Both the position numbers and the translations under genes were made by a program. The notes beneath the pieces were generated by a model. That model ran no database searches and was not told the DNA's origin. It saw only the letters and a program-made list of their open reading frames with translations. A DNA stretch of 64,000 bases from Actinokineospora bangkokensis. GTDB taxonomy: Bacteria; Actinomycetota; Actinomycetes; Mycobacteriales; Pseudonocardiaceae. Below are positions 48,131-57,320 of the stretch, piece after piece. Positions within the stretch are counted from its first letter, which is position 1, and the number at the start of each line of letters is the position of its first letter. The DNA lies in contig NZ_MKQR01000016.1 of the NCBI RefSeq assembly GCF_001940455.1, forward strand, positions 93,125 to 157,124. Reading direction: 5' to 3'.

Positions 48131-50173
48131 ATGCCGCGCATGAGACGTTGGGTTCGCAGTGGGGTGGTGCTGGGCGTCGCCGCGGTGGCCGCCGCGGCGC
48201 TGGTGGTGCCCGCCGCCGCGGGTGGGCAGCACGGGCGCGGCCGGGGGGCGTTCGACCTGCAGGCGCACCGGGGTGGACTCGGGTTGCGCAGCGAGAGCAC
48301 GTTGAGCGCGTTCGGCAACGCGCTGCGCCTGGGGGTGAGCACGCTCGAACTGGACGTGCAGATCACCAGGGACGGGCAGGCGGTGGTCACCCACGACCGC
48401 AAGGTGGACGGCGCCAAGTGCGTCGACACCGCCCCGGGCGCGCGGTACGTGGGCCAGTACGTCAAGGACCTCACCCTGGCGCAGGTGAAGACCCTGGACT
48501 GCGGATCGAAGCGGTTGGCCGCCCACCCGCGGCAGGTGCTCTCGCCGGGCTCGACGATGCCGCTGCTGAGCGAGGTGTTCGCGCTCGTCGAGCGGTACGG
48601 GGCCGACGCGGTGCGGTTCAACGTCGAGACGAAGGTCGAGGCGGGCGCCCCGCAGGAGACCGCGCCGCGCGAGCAGTTCGTGCGGGTCACCGCCGCGGAG
48701 ATCGCGAAGGCGGGCGTGGAGAAGCGGGTCAGCGTCCAGTCGTTCGACTGGGGCGCGCTCATGCTCATGAAGCGGGTGGCGCCCCGCCTGCCGCTGGTGG
48801 CGCTCACCAACCACGACTTCCTGCAGACCGGGCAGCCCGGCCGGTCGCCGTGGCTGGGCGGGGTCGACATCGACGACTTCGGCGGCGACCCGATCGCGGC
48901 GATCGCCTCCTTCGGCGCGTCGGCCTTCTCCCCCGTGCACGGGTTCCCGCAGGCCGGGACGGTGACCGACCCGGACTACCGGCCGTACGTGACCGCCGAC
49001 CTGGTGCGCCGGGCGCACGCCGCCGGGATCCGGGTCATCCCCTGGACCGTCGACGACGAGCCGACGATGCAGAAGCTCGTCGACGACGGGGTCGACGGGC
49101 TGATCACCGACTACCCGGACCGGCTGCGGGCGGTGCTGGTGCGCAACCGGTTCACCCTCCCCCGCGCCTACGCCTCGCCGTTCGACGTCCAGGCCCACCG
49201 CGGCGGGCGGGCGGTGCGCCCGGAGAACACCCTGGCCGCGTTCCGGTACTCGCTGGGGCTGCCCGAGGTGTCCACGCTGGAGATGGACATCGGCATCACC
49301 GGGGACGACCGGATCGTCGTCTCGCACGACCGCGCGGTCAACGGCGCGCACTGCGTCGACACCGCCCCGGTGCGGCCCGGCGACCCGCTGTTCCCCTACG
49401 TGGGCAAGCAGATCCGGCAGCTGACCCTGGCCCAGCTCAAGACCGTGGACTGCGGCAGCAGGACGCCGCCGGAGCTGCCGGAGCAGGTCGCGGTGCCCGG
49501 TGAGCGGATCCCGACGCTGGCGGAGGTGTTCGACCTGGTGCGGCGCAGCGGCCGCGACGACGTCCGGTTGAACATCGAGACCAAGATCAGCCCCACCGCC
49601 GACGACACCGCGCCCTACCGGCAGATGACCGCGCAGCTCGTGGCGGCGATCGAGCGGGCGGGGTTCGCCGGGCGGGCCACCGTCCAGTCCTTCGACTGGC
49701 GCACGATCCGGTTGGCCAAGGCCATCGACCCGCGCATCGAGACCGTCGCCCTGGTGTGGCAGTACGGGCCGCAGGAGTGCGCGACCGTCGCCGACGAGTG
49801 CTCGTTGCAGGCCGTGTACGGCGATCCCTCGGTCAAGAGCCCCTGGACCGGTGGGCTGGACTGGTGGAAGTACCGCGACCTCGGCAAGCTCGTGCGGGCC
49901 GCGGGCGCGTCCACCGTCTCCGCGAACTGGCAGGTGCACGACCCGAACCAGGTCAAGGTGCCTGACGCCGACTGGTACCGGCGCACCGACCCCGCCTACT
50001 ACTCCGGTCCCGGCGTGCCGGTGCTGGAGCAGCGCTACGGGTTGAAGGTCGTGCCCTACACCGTCGACGACGAGGCCACGATGCAGCGCGTCATCGACCT
50101 CGGCGTCACCGGTCTGATCAGCGACGACCCCGACCTGCTGATCGCGGTCGCGCGGCGGAGCGGCCTGCGGTGA
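48131..50173 (+). CDS. Secreted glycerophosphodiester phosphodiesterase with two GDPD domains
   Basis: 680 aa from ATG at 48131; ATG at 48140 would also keep the signal peptide (VVLGVAAVAAAALVVPAAA). Two homologous GDPD domains follow, each with its own active site: FDLQAHRGG, SESTLSAF, TLELDVQITRDGQAVVTHD in the first (about 40-345) and FDVQAHRGG, PENTLAAF, TLEMDIGITGDDRIVVSHD in the second (about 350-675). Each ends with a VVPYTVDDE/VIPWTVDDE strand. The HR-ExD-H set is intact in both, so both may be active. It would hydrolyse glycerophosphodiesters or teichoic-acid-like polymers outside the cell. The 3' end overlaps the convergent GT4 gene by 56 bp. Confidence 0.9.
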   Translation: MPRMRRWVRSGVVLGVAAVAAAALVVPAAAGGQHGRGRGAFDLQAHRGGLGLRSESTLSAFGNALRLGVSTLELDVQITRDGQAVVTHDRKVDGAKCVDTAPGARYVGQYVKDLTLAQVKTLDCGSKRLAAHPRQVLSPGSTMPLLSEVFALVERYGADAVRFNVETKVEAGAPQETAPREQFVRVTAAEIAKAGVEKRVSVQSFDWGALMLMKRVAPRLPLVALTNHDFLQTGQPGRSPWLGGVDIDDFGGDPIAAIASFGASAFSPVHGFPQAGTVTDPDYRPYVTADLVRRAHAAGIRVIPWTVDDEPTMQKLVDDGVDGLITDYPDRLRAVLVRNRFTLPRAYASPFDVQAHRGGRAVRPENTLAAFRYSLGLPEVSTLEMDIGITGDDRIVVSHDRAVNGAHCVDTAPVRPGDPLFPYVGKQIRQLTLAQLKTVDCGSRTPPELPEQVAVPGERIPTLAEVFDLVRRSGRDDVRLNIETKISPTADDTAPYRQMTAQLVAAIERAGFAGRATVQSFDWRTIRLAKAIDPRIETVALVWQYGPQECATVADECSLQAVYGDPSVKSPWTGGLDWWKYRDLGKLVRAAGASTVSANWQVHDPNQVKVPDADWYRRTDPAYYSGPGVPVLEQRYGLKVVPYTVDDEATMQRVIDLGVTGLISDDPDLLIAVARRSGLR

Positions 50174-51350
50174 CCGACTCGTAGGCCGCCAGCACCGACG
50201 GCACCACCGCGCTCGCGAAGTAGCCGCGCGCGCTCACCCTGCCCGCCTCGCCCATCCTGGCGCGGCGGGCGGGGTCGTCGAGGAGGTCGTCCAGGGCGGC
50301 GGCCAAGGCGTCCGGGTCGCCCGGGGGCACCAGCAGGCCGGTGACGCCGTCCTCGACCAGCTCCTGCAGGCCGCCGATGCGGGAGGCCACGACGGGGGTG
50401 CCCGCGGCCAACGCCTCCACCGCGACCAGGCCCTGCGGTTCCGGCCAGCGCGAGGGCACCACGACGACCGCGGCGGCGGCCATGGCGGCCATGATCTGCG
50501 GGTGCGGCACACCCGAGTGCACCGGCCACGGCAGGTCGGCGGTGTCGCCGGGCGGGCGGATGGCGACGACGGGCACCCGGTGCGACATCCGCCGGTGCGC
50601 CTCGGCCAGCACGCCGATGCCCTTGTGCTCGCCCACGGCGCCGACGAAGAGGATGAAGTCGCCGGGGGGCGCGAAGTCCGGCAGCGGGCCGGGGGTGGCC
50701 ACCTCGTCGGCCACGAACGACGGCACGACGCGCACCCGGTCGCGGGCGACCCCGCGCAGGGAGGCGGCGGCCATGGCCTCGTTGATGGGCAGGAACAGGT
50801 CCACCCGGTCGAAGCGGGCGGCGGCCAGGCCCAGCGCGAGCGGCACGCCCTTGACCGCGCCGTAGGCTCCCGCCGCGCAGCCCAGGCACTTGCGCAGGGC
50901 CGGGCCCGAGCAGGTGGCGTCGAGCTCGTCGCGGTGCACGAGGGTCTTCTTGGCGCACACCAGCCCGTAGTCGTGCAGGGACACCACGAGCGCGCCAGGG
51001 AAGTCCAGCGACAGGCAGGAGTGCAGCATCCAGCTGTGCGCGTGCACGACGTCGGGGCGCACCCGCTCGACCAGCTCCCGCAGCCGCCGCACGAGCACCG
51101 GGTCCGGGGCGGTGGGGTGGAACAGGTGGTTGGGGTCGGCGGCGAAGCGGCGCAGGTGGCGGGTCAGCCCGGAGAGCCGGTGCACCTCGACGGCGCCGTC
51201 GCGCTCCCGCGCCGGGGCGTCGGGGCGGGCGAGGGTGGCCACGTGCGCCTCGTGGCCGCGGGCGGTGAGCTCGTGGGAGAGCTGGCGCACCACCCGTTCG
51301 AGCCCGCCGGTGGCCGGGGCGTAGTTGTCGGTGACGTGCAGGACCCTCAT
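50118..51350 (-). CDS. GT4 family glycosyltransferase
   Basis: 410 aa from ATG at 51350, overlapping the flippase stop by 4 bp. GT-B fold: N-terminal RVLHVTDNYAPATGGLERVV (glycine-rich acceptor loop), VVSLHDYGLVC with DATCSGPALRKCLGCA (a Cys cluster in the middle of the N-terminal domain), and the donor-binding pattern FILFVGAVGEHKGIGVLAEA, then PSRWPEPQGLVAVEALAAGT with the GT4 EPQG-x7-E motif. Last gene of the glycan operon. The Cys-x5-Cys-x2-Cys cluster is unusual and could bind zinc. Sugar donor unknown. Confidence 0.88.
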   Translation of the reverse strand: MRVLHVTDNYAPATGGLERVVRQLSHELTARGHEAHVATLARPDAPARERDGAVEVHRLSGLTRHLRRFAADPNHLFHPTAPDPVLVRRLRELVERVRPDVVHAHSWMLHSCLSLDFPGALVVSLHDYGLVCAKKTLVHRDELDATCSGPALRKCLGCAAGAYGAVKGVPLALGLAAARFDRVDLFLPINEAMAAASLRGVARDRVRVVPSFVADEVATPGPLPDFAPPGDFILFVGAVGEHKGIGVLAEAHRRMSHRVPVVAIRPPGDTADLPWPVHSGVPHPQIMAAMAAAAVVVVPSRWPEPQGLVAVEALAAGTPVVASRIGGLQELVEDGVTGLLVPPGDPDALAAALDDLLDDPARRARMGEAGRVSARGYFASAVVPSVLAAYESVTAGRSAARPRSAGRGRR

Positions 51351-52636
51351 GGCCGCGAGATCCGCCGCCAGGAGGCCGCCACCCACAGCGCCCCCGCGGT
51401 CTGGGCGCCGAGCCAGGCCCAGCCGACGGCCTCGATGCCCAGCACGGGCAGCAGCGCCCAGGAGGCGGCGACGGCGGCGACGAGCATCGCGGTGTTCAGC
51501 CAGAGCGCGGCGCGCACGCGGGCGGTGGCGCGCAGGACGGCCACGGCGATGTTGGTGACGGCGTCGGGGATGGCCGAGAGGGTGAGCAGGACGAGCAGGA
51601 ACCGCCCCTGGGCGGGGTACTCGGGGCCGAACAGCGACAGCAGCAGCCCGCCGCCGAGCAGGTAGACCAGGATGGGCAGGGCCAGCAGCGCGCCGATGAT
51701 GCGGAAGCTGCGCACGGCGGCGCCCGCCGCCGCGGCCGGGTCCTCGGCGGCCTGGGCGAACAGCGAGGTCGACACCGCGGGGCTGACCATGAAGAACACC
51801 GCGCCGAGCATCCACGTGGCGTAGAAGTAGGCGTTGGCCTCCGCCGAGACCCTGGCGACCACCAGGATCGGCAGCAGGTAGGTGGCCAGCATGGCGGCGA
51901 TGGTGACGAAGTGCTGGCCCAGCAGGGACGTGCGCAGCTCCCGCAGCGAGTGGCCGAACCCGGCGAACACCGGGCGCACCGAGCGGCCGTGCTCGCTGCG
52001 GCGGAACCCGGCCAGCGGCAGCAGCAGCGAGAGCCCGGCCCCGACCGCCCAGGAGGTGAGCACCTGGTCTCCGGTGCCCGGCAGCAGCCAGGGCAGCACG
52101 ACCAGCGGGATGCGCAGGCCGGTGAACAGGGTGTTGCGGCCGAGCATGACCGCGCCGCTCTTCTCCGCGACGGCGGCGTAGTCGTAGACGGTGCCCACGG
52201 CGAAGAACACCGTGCCCAGGCAGAACAGCACCGCGCCCGCGGGGGGGGTCAAGGCGGGCAGCGTGCCGAGCACGTGGCCGAGCAGCACCACGACGACGAT
52301 CCCGCCGAGCAGCCCGCCCACGGCCGCGACGACCACTCCGACGGTCAGCCGCGAGCGCCACTGGGTGCTGGAGGTGCTGCGCGGCAACCACTCCACCATC
52401 GCGGCGGCGGCGCCGACGGCGGCGAACACCGCGGCCGCCTGCAGGGCGCTGGTGGCCGCGGCGCCCGCGCCGCTGACCCCGGGGCCCGCGGTGCGGGCGA
52501 CCACGAGCCAGAAGACGTAGCCGAGCAGGGAGGTGACGACGCTGGTCGCCATGATCGACAGCGAGTTGCGCAGCATCGGGTCCGTGGCGAGCCGGGCGCG
52601 CAGCCCCGCCGGGGCGGCCGGTGCCGCGGTGCTCAC
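51347..52636 (-). CDS. Polysaccharide flippase (Wzx/MVF-type)
   Basis: 429 aa from GTG at 52636, coupled by 4-bp overlaps on both sides. Twelve or so membrane helices without soluble domains: SIMATSVVTSLLGYVFWLVV, LTVGVVVAAVGGLLGGIVVV, FVTIAAMLATYLLPILVVAR, FYATWMLGAVFFMVSPAVST. The N-terminal L-x-x-N-S-x-x-x-M and later RNTLFTGLRIPLVVLPWLLP match lipid-linked oligosaccharide exporters. It would flip undecaprenyl-linked glycan made by the neighbouring transferases. Confidence 0.87.
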   Translation of the reverse strand: MSTAAPAAPAGLRARLATDPMLRNSLSIMATSVVTSLLGYVFWLVVARTAGPGVSGAGAAATSALQAAAVFAAVGAAAAMVEWLPRSTSSTQWRSRLTVGVVVAAVGGLLGGIVVVVLLGHVLGTLPALTPPAGAVLFCLGTVFFAVGTVYDYAAVAEKSGAVMLGRNTLFTGLRIPLVVLPWLLPGTGDQVLTSWAVGAGLSLLLPLAGFRRSEHGRSVRPVFAGFGHSLRELRTSLLGQHFVTIAAMLATYLLPILVVARVSAEANAYFYATWMLGAVFFMVSPAVSTSLFAQAAEDPAAAAGAAVRSFRIIGALLALPILVYLLGGGLLLSLFGPEYPAQGRFLLVLLTLSAIPDAVTNIAVAVLRATARVRAALWLNTAMLVAAVAASWALLPVLGIEAVGWAWLGAQTAGALWVAASWRRISRP

Positions 52637-53406
52637 GCGGTCACCTGGAGGCGCAGCACGAGCTCCTGGCCGTCGACGGTCAGGCGCACGTCGTAGAGGC
52701 CGGTCACGCTCGGGGCGGCGAAGGTGGCGGTCCCGCTGCGCTCGTCGACACCGCCCGGCGCCGTGCTCGGCTGGCGCGCGCCGCCCGCGGAGGTGGACGG
52801 CACCTCGGTGCCCGCCACGGTGACCGCGACGGTGGGCGCGGTGTCGGGCAGGGCGGCGCCGTAGCCGACCAGCGTCCACGGCACCGACACCGGAGCGCCC
52901 GCGCGCGCGACCGGCAGGGAGCCCGTGGCCTGCAACTGCTGGTACACCTCGGTCTGCTCCGGGCGCATCGCCGCGGCCCCGGCGACCGCGCCGCCGAGGA
53001 CGACGACGGCCAGCACCGGGCCCACCGCGCGGCGCAGCCGGGTGGGGAGGGCGGGCGGGCCCGCGACGACGTGGGCGGCGAAGACGAGGGCGAGCGCCAG
53101 CACGGCGGTGCCGATGGCGATCCCGGGGGTGCCGATGGGGACCTCGAACACGGTCAGCAGCAGCACGACGGCCAGCGGCACCAGCAGGGCGGTCAGCGCG
53201 GGCAGGGTGAAGCGGACGTCGGCGTCCTCGTCCCGCTCGCCGTGCCCGGGATCGCGCCTGCCGAGCACGAGGCGGGTCGCCGCCGAGCCCGCGACGAGGA
53301 CGAGCACGGGGAACAGCACGGCCGTGCGCAGCGCCGCGGGCAGCGGCAGCAGCGACAGCGCGCCCGCGGCGACCACGAGCCCCGCCAGCGCCAGGGTGCG
53401 GTTCAC
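52633..53406 (-). CDS. Small membrane protein with C-terminal extracytoplasmic domain
   Basis: 257 aa from GTG at 53406, overlapping both neighbours by 4 bp. About five membrane helices (LALAGLVVAAGALSLLPLPA, LTALLVPLAVVLLLTVFEVP, AIGTAVLALALVFAAHVVA, VLAVVVLGGAVAGAAA) are followed by a beta-rich domain of about 100 residues (APSVTGLYDVRLTVDGQELV). Resembles DUF1616-like membrane proteins found in actinobacterial envelope clusters, but I cannot confirm the family. Position between flippase and the large membrane protein suggests a role in glycan export or assembly. Confidence 0.7.
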   Translation of the reverse strand: MNRTLALAGLVVAAGALSLLPLPAALRTAVLFPVLVLVAGSAATRLVLGRRDPGHGERDEDADVRFTLPALTALLVPLAVVLLLTVFEVPIGTPGIAIGTAVLALALVFAAHVVAGPPALPTRLRRAVGPVLAVVVLGGAVAGAAAMRPEQTEVYQQLQATGSLPVARAGAPVSVPWTLVGYGAALPDTAPTVAVTVAGTEVPSTSAGGARQPSTAPGGVDERSGTATFAAPSVTGLYDVRLTVDGQELVLRLQVTA

Positions 53407-55286
53407 GGTGTGCCCGCCATGCTCGCCTCCAGCAGGAAGAAGTCCAGGTGGTAGACCCGCAGGTGCTCGGTGGTGATGACCCGGGTGGCCCACGGCACGG
53501 CGTCGAGCCGGTCGAGGTTGGCCTTCGGGGTGGCCTGGCCGATGAGCGGGTCGGTGGGGCCGAAGTTGTCCCCGATGAACGAGGGCTGCTCGGCCATGCG
53601 GGTGTCGACGACGAGGTAGTCGAAGCCGGAGGCGCGCAGGTCGGCGGCCAGCCGCGGGCTCGGCCCGGTGGCCGTCTGCACCAGTTCCCAGGCGGGGAAG
53701 CCCTCCGAGGGCGCGGCGACGGTGAGACCGCCGTAGGCGACGAGCTGCAGGGCGGTGTACCGGTCGGCGACGACGCGCACCGCGCCCGCCCGCTCGGACA
53801 GCGCCCGCGCCACGGTGCGGGCCTCGGCGCTGGCGGAGTTGGTGTCGGTGCCCCAGCGGAACGGGCCGGGGAAGCGGTACGGGTCGTTGAGGCCCGCGCC
53901 GACGTTGCCCACCAGCACCACCGTGAACGCCAGGGTCAGCGCCCACCCGCGGGCGAACCAGCGCACCCGGGGCGCGGCGCGCCAGCGCAGCACGACGAAC
54001 GCGGCGAGCAGCGCGATGCCCAGGTAGCTGAACGCCCACGAGCGGCGGGCGCCCTCGGCGCCGGAGGGGGCGAGCAGGAACAGCACCGAGGGGAAGTAGA
54101 CGAACCCGAACGCCATCAGCGTCAGCGTGTCCGCCCGCCACTGGGACAACCGCTTGCGCAGCACCAGGAACGCGGCCAGGCACACCAGCGCGACCAGGAC
54201 GGGGGCGGCGGCGGTGAGCCCGCGCTCCCAGAACGGCTGCGGCGACTCGGCCAGCACCACCCGGCTCCTGCTCTCCTCGCTGCCCACGGTGGACAGCTGG
54301 GCGAGCGAGCCGCCGAAGTACGGGGACAGGTAGGCCACCGTCGGCACGGCCACGGTGGCCACCCACGCGCCGAAGAGCGCGACGGTGCCGCCGAAGACCA
54401 CCCACCACACCCCGGCGCCCTCGGCCGTGCGGCTGCGCCAGCGCCGGAACGCCACCACGGCGACGACCACGAGCAGCAGCAGCACGAGGAACAGCGTGGT
54501 GAGGTGGTGGGTGACGACGCACGCGGCCGAGCACAGCAGCGCCAACCCCGTCATCACCGCGCGCCTGCGCCCGGTGGCGCGCGCGCCCAGGCTGGCGAAC
54601 ACGAGCACCCACAGGAACAGCGCGATCGCGATGCCCTCGTAGGAGTACTGGGTGTCGAAGTACATCTCCGACGGGTTGAGCGCGTAGACGACCGCGGCCA
54701 GGGCGCCTGCGGCGGCCGAGCGCAGGTGCACCCGCGCGAGCACCACGATGCCGAACAGGGCGATCATGTGGGCGGTGAACAGCACCAGCTGCCCCGACGC
54801 CCACACCGGCAGCCCGGTGAGCGCGCTGACCCAGGCGGTGATCCCCGAGGTGCCGGGGTAGTAGGTGACGATCGGGATGAGCGAGTTGGGCCGGAACAGC
54901 TGCCCGGACGCCAGCACGTCCACCGCTTCCCGGTAGTGGGCGTACTCGTCGTGGTAGGCGGGGGCGAACGGGTTGCGCAGGAACTTCGGCACGTAGGTGA
55001 GCACGCCGATGAGCGCGACGCCCCAGTAGCCGGACACCCGGTCGCCGGTGGCCACGCGGGCGGTGACCGGGAGCATCGCCAGCAGCATCCCGAGCCAGAA
55101 GACCCCGTAGCGGACGTTGGGGTTCCCACCCTCGGTGGCGAGCTGGTAGGACAGGCCGACCACGAGGATGCCGACCGCGGCGGCGCCGACCACCGCGGGC
55201 CAGGACGTCAGCGCGGTGAACCACCGGCGCTGCCGGGGCGCCTCGGGGGTGGTCGGGGACTGGGGTGCGGGGGCCAGCGCGGTCAT
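53403..55286 (-). CDS. DUF6541/GT-C-like integral membrane glycosyltransferase
   Basis: 627 aa from ATG at 55286. At least twelve membrane helices and an early acidic periplasmic motif, PAYHDEYAHYREAVDVLASG, with the Asp-Glu pair typical of GT-C enzymes that use polyprenyl-phosphate sugars; then ALNPSEMYFDTQYSYEGIAI and a soluble C-terminal part ending with HLDFFLLEASMAGTP. The overall layout matches actinobacterial DUF6541-type proteins of surface-polysaccharide loci. Overlaps GT4 upstream (ATGA) and the next gene downstream (GTGA). It likely adds a sugar to the flipped glycan. Confidence 0.78.
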   Translation of the reverse strand: MTALAPAPQSPTTPEAPRQRRWFTALTSWPAVVGAAAVGILVVGLSYQLATEGGNPNVRYGVFWLGMLLAMLPVTARVATGDRVSGYWGVALIGVLTYVPKFLRNPFAPAYHDEYAHYREAVDVLASGQLFRPNSLIPIVTYYPGTSGITAWVSALTGLPVWASGQLVLFTAHMIALFGIVVLARVHLRSAAAGALAAVVYALNPSEMYFDTQYSYEGIAIALFLWVLVFASLGARATGRRRAVMTGLALLCSAACVVTHHLTTLFLVLLLLVVVAVVAFRRWRSRTAEGAGVWWVVFGGTVALFGAWVATVAVPTVAYLSPYFGGSLAQLSTVGSEESRSRVVLAESPQPFWERGLTAAAPVLVALVCLAAFLVLRKRLSQWRADTLTLMAFGFVYFPSVLFLLAPSGAEGARRSWAFSYLGIALLAAFVVLRWRAAPRVRWFARGWALTLAFTVVLVGNVGAGLNDPYRFPGPFRWGTDTNSASAEARTVARALSERAGAVRVVADRYTALQLVAYGGLTVAAPSEGFPAWELVQTATGPSPRLAADLRASGFDYLVVDTRMAEQPSFIGDNFGPTDPLIGQATPKANLDRLDAVPWATRVITTEHLRVYHLDFFLLEASMAGTP

Positions 55287-56497
55287 GCCACCACCCCGCG
55301 GACCGAGGTGGACTGCGCGGAGGTGTACTGCGCGGCGGTGGACAGCGCGGCGGTGATCCGCTCGACGGCGCCGGTCGTGGCCGCCCACGAGTGCGGGTCC
55401 TCGAACCTCCGCGCCCGGTGCTCGGGCAGTTCCAGCAGCGCTGCGCGCAGGGCGTCGACGTCGTCGGGGGGCAGCAGCCGGGCACCGGCGTAGTCGCTGA
55501 CCGCCTCGACGAGCCCGCCGACGGCGTAGAGCAGCACGTGGATGCCGCGGCTCATCGCGATCTGGAGCGGGCCGGAGGCGCTGCCGCGCCGGTAGGGCAG
55601 CACGAGCGCGTCGGCGGCGGCGAAGAACCGGCCCGCCTCCTCGTCGCTGACGTACCGGTTGACGAAGTGGATCCGGTCGGCGTGCGGGCTGGCCGCGATC
55701 AGCTCGGCCGGTGCCGTCCAGCCCTCCCAGGTCTCGCCCACGACGGTGAGGTGGAAGCGCGCGGCCTGCTCGGGGGTGAGCGCGTTGAACGCCCGCACCA
55801 GGTCCTCCACGCCCTTGTAGGGGCGGATGAGCCCGAAGAACAGCAGGCGCGTGGTGTCGCTGGTGGTGGCGGGCGCCGCGGGCAGGTGGTCGTAGGGGCC
55901 GTGCGGCGCGGTCTCCACGGCGAGGTGGTCGACCGCGCTGCCGTAGGTGGCGCGCAGCAGGTCGAGGTCGTGCTGGTTGTGCACGAGCGCGCCGGAGGCC
56001 TTGGCCAGCAGCGCGGGCATCACCCGGCGGCAGTAGGCGGCGACCAGCGGCACCCCCGCCTCGCCGGTGTCCTGGGTCTCGTGGAACTCCAGCACCACCG
56101 GCACCCCGGCCGCGCGCGCGGCGCGGGCGAGCACCAGGTAGGTGTGCAGGGTCGCCGCGGTCCACCACTGGAGCACGAGCACGTCCGGCTTCTCGCGCTT
56201 GAGCAGGCGCACGACCCTGGCCAGTTCCGCGCCCCAGTAGTAGTCGACCTCACCGGCGAGGCGCACCCGGGGGTCGTAGGACAGGCTGGTGAGGTCCTGG
56301 CCGGTGCGGGCGCCGCCGGGGTAGAGGCGGGCGGGGATGAGCTTGCCGAGCAGCACGGCGGTGACGTCGTGCCGCTCGACGAGGGCGTTGGCGAGCCTGC
56401 AGGTGTAGACCGACAGCCCGCTGAGGAACTCGAACCCGGGGCCGACCAACCAGACCCGGCGGCGCGCGGCGGCGCCGTCCACCTCGACCACGTCCAC
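55283..56497 (-). CDS. GT4 family glycosyltransferase
   Basis: 404 aa from GTG at 56497; GTG at 56491 has better ribosome-site spacing (GAGG 5 bp upstream) and may be used instead. GT-B features: RVWLVGPGFEFLSGLSVYTC, ADALVLPYRRGSASGPLQIA (donor region) and RLLFFGLIRPYKGVEDLVRA. The middle carries ALVHNQHDLDLLRATYG. The pattern is that of glycosyltransferases using nucleotide sugars on the cytoplasmic face. Its stop overlaps the next start as ATGA. Starts 2 bp after the GT2 stop. Confidence 0.87.
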   Translation of the reverse strand: MDVVEVDGAAARRRVWLVGPGFEFLSGLSVYTCRLANALVERHDVTAVLLGKLIPARLYPGGARTGQDLTSLSYDPRVRLAGEVDYYWGAELARVVRLLKREKPDVLVLQWWTAATLHTYLVLARAARAAGVPVVLEFHETQDTGEAGVPLVAAYCRRVMPALLAKASGALVHNQHDLDLLRATYGSAVDHLAVETAPHGPYDHLPAAPATTSDTTRLLFFGLIRPYKGVEDLVRAFNALTPEQAARFHLTVVGETWEGWTAPAELIAASPHADRIHFVNRYVSDEEAGRFFAAADALVLPYRRGSASGPLQIAMSRGIHVLLYAVGGLVEAVSDYAGARLLPPDDVDALRAALLELPEHRARRFEDPHSWAATTGAVERITAALSTAAQYTSAQSTSVRGVVA

Positions 56498-56498
56498 C

Positions 56499-57320
56499 TC
56501 AGATCGCCAGCGGCCGTTCGTCCCCGCCCAGCGAGCGGGGCGCCTGCTCCACCTCGACGGCCACGGGGGTCACCACGACGGCCGCGACGTGCGGGGTGCG
56601 GGTGGTGGTGGCGTAGGACAGCGGCTGCGGCCTGCGCTCGGCGCGCACCCTGGTCAGGATGGACAGGCAGCGCAGCCCGTCCCGCCAGTTGATCTTCTTG
56701 CCCTCGGCGACCGAGCGGCCGTCGTAGCTGACCGGCACCTCGTAGGGGCGCACGCCGCCGCGGATGAGCCGGGCGGTGAGCTCGGTGTCGAGGCCGAACC
56801 CGTCCTCGCTGAGGGTCAGCGCGCGGAAGTCGGCCACCGGCAGCAGCTTGAGGCAGGTGTGCATGTCGGTGAGGCAGGAGTCGTAGAGCACGTTCGCCGC
56901 CAGGGTCAGCGCGCGGCCGCCCACGGCGAACCGGAACGACTGGTAGCGGGTGTTGACCCCGAAGACCCGGGAGCCGAAGACGTGGTCGGCGCGACCGCGC
57001 AGCACCGGGTCCAGCATCGCCGGGATGTCGTCCGGGGAGTACTCCAGGTCCGCGTCGAGGATGATCATGTGGCTGCCGCGGGCCTCGGCGACCCCGGAGC
57101 GCACCGCGGCGCCCTTGCCCAGGTTGCGCGCGTGCACCACCAGCCGCAGCCCCCGGCCGACGAGCTCGCGCAGCACCGGCAGGGTCGCGTCGGTGCTGCC
57201 GTCGTCGACCACGATCAGCTCCACCGGGCACGGGTAATCGACGGCCAGGACCCGTTCGATCGCGGCTCTGATCGTGCGGCTCTCGTTGTACACCGGCATG
57301 ACGATGGACAGGTGCACCAT
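56499..57320 (-). CDS. GT2 family glycosyltransferase (dolichyl-phosphate-sugar synthase-like)
   Basis: 273 aa from ATG at 57320 (GGAG 5 bp upstream). GT-A motifs: LSIVMPVYNESRTIRAAIER, VELIVVDDGSTDATLPVLRE, ARNLGKGAAVRSGVAEARG, and the DxD in IILDADLEYSPDDIPAML. The GLDTELTARLI segment and absence of membrane helices fit enzymes that load a sugar onto a polyprenyl phosphate, the donor needed by the GT-C-like protein in the same operon. First gene of the six-gene operon; its promoter lies in 57321-57880. Confidence 0.9.
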   Translation of the reverse strand: MVHLSIVMPVYNESRTIRAAIERVLAVDYPCPVELIVVDDGSTDATLPVLRELVGRGLRLVVHARNLGKGAAVRSGVAEARGSHMIILDADLEYSPDDIPAMLDPVLRGRADHVFGSRVFGVNTRYQSFRFAVGGRALTLAANVLYDSCLTDMHTCLKLLPVADFRALTLSEDGFGLDTELTARLIRGGVRPYEVPVSYDGRSVAEGKKINWRDGLRCLSILTRVRAERRPQPLSYATTTRTPHVAAVVVTPVAVEVEQAPRSLGGDERPLAI

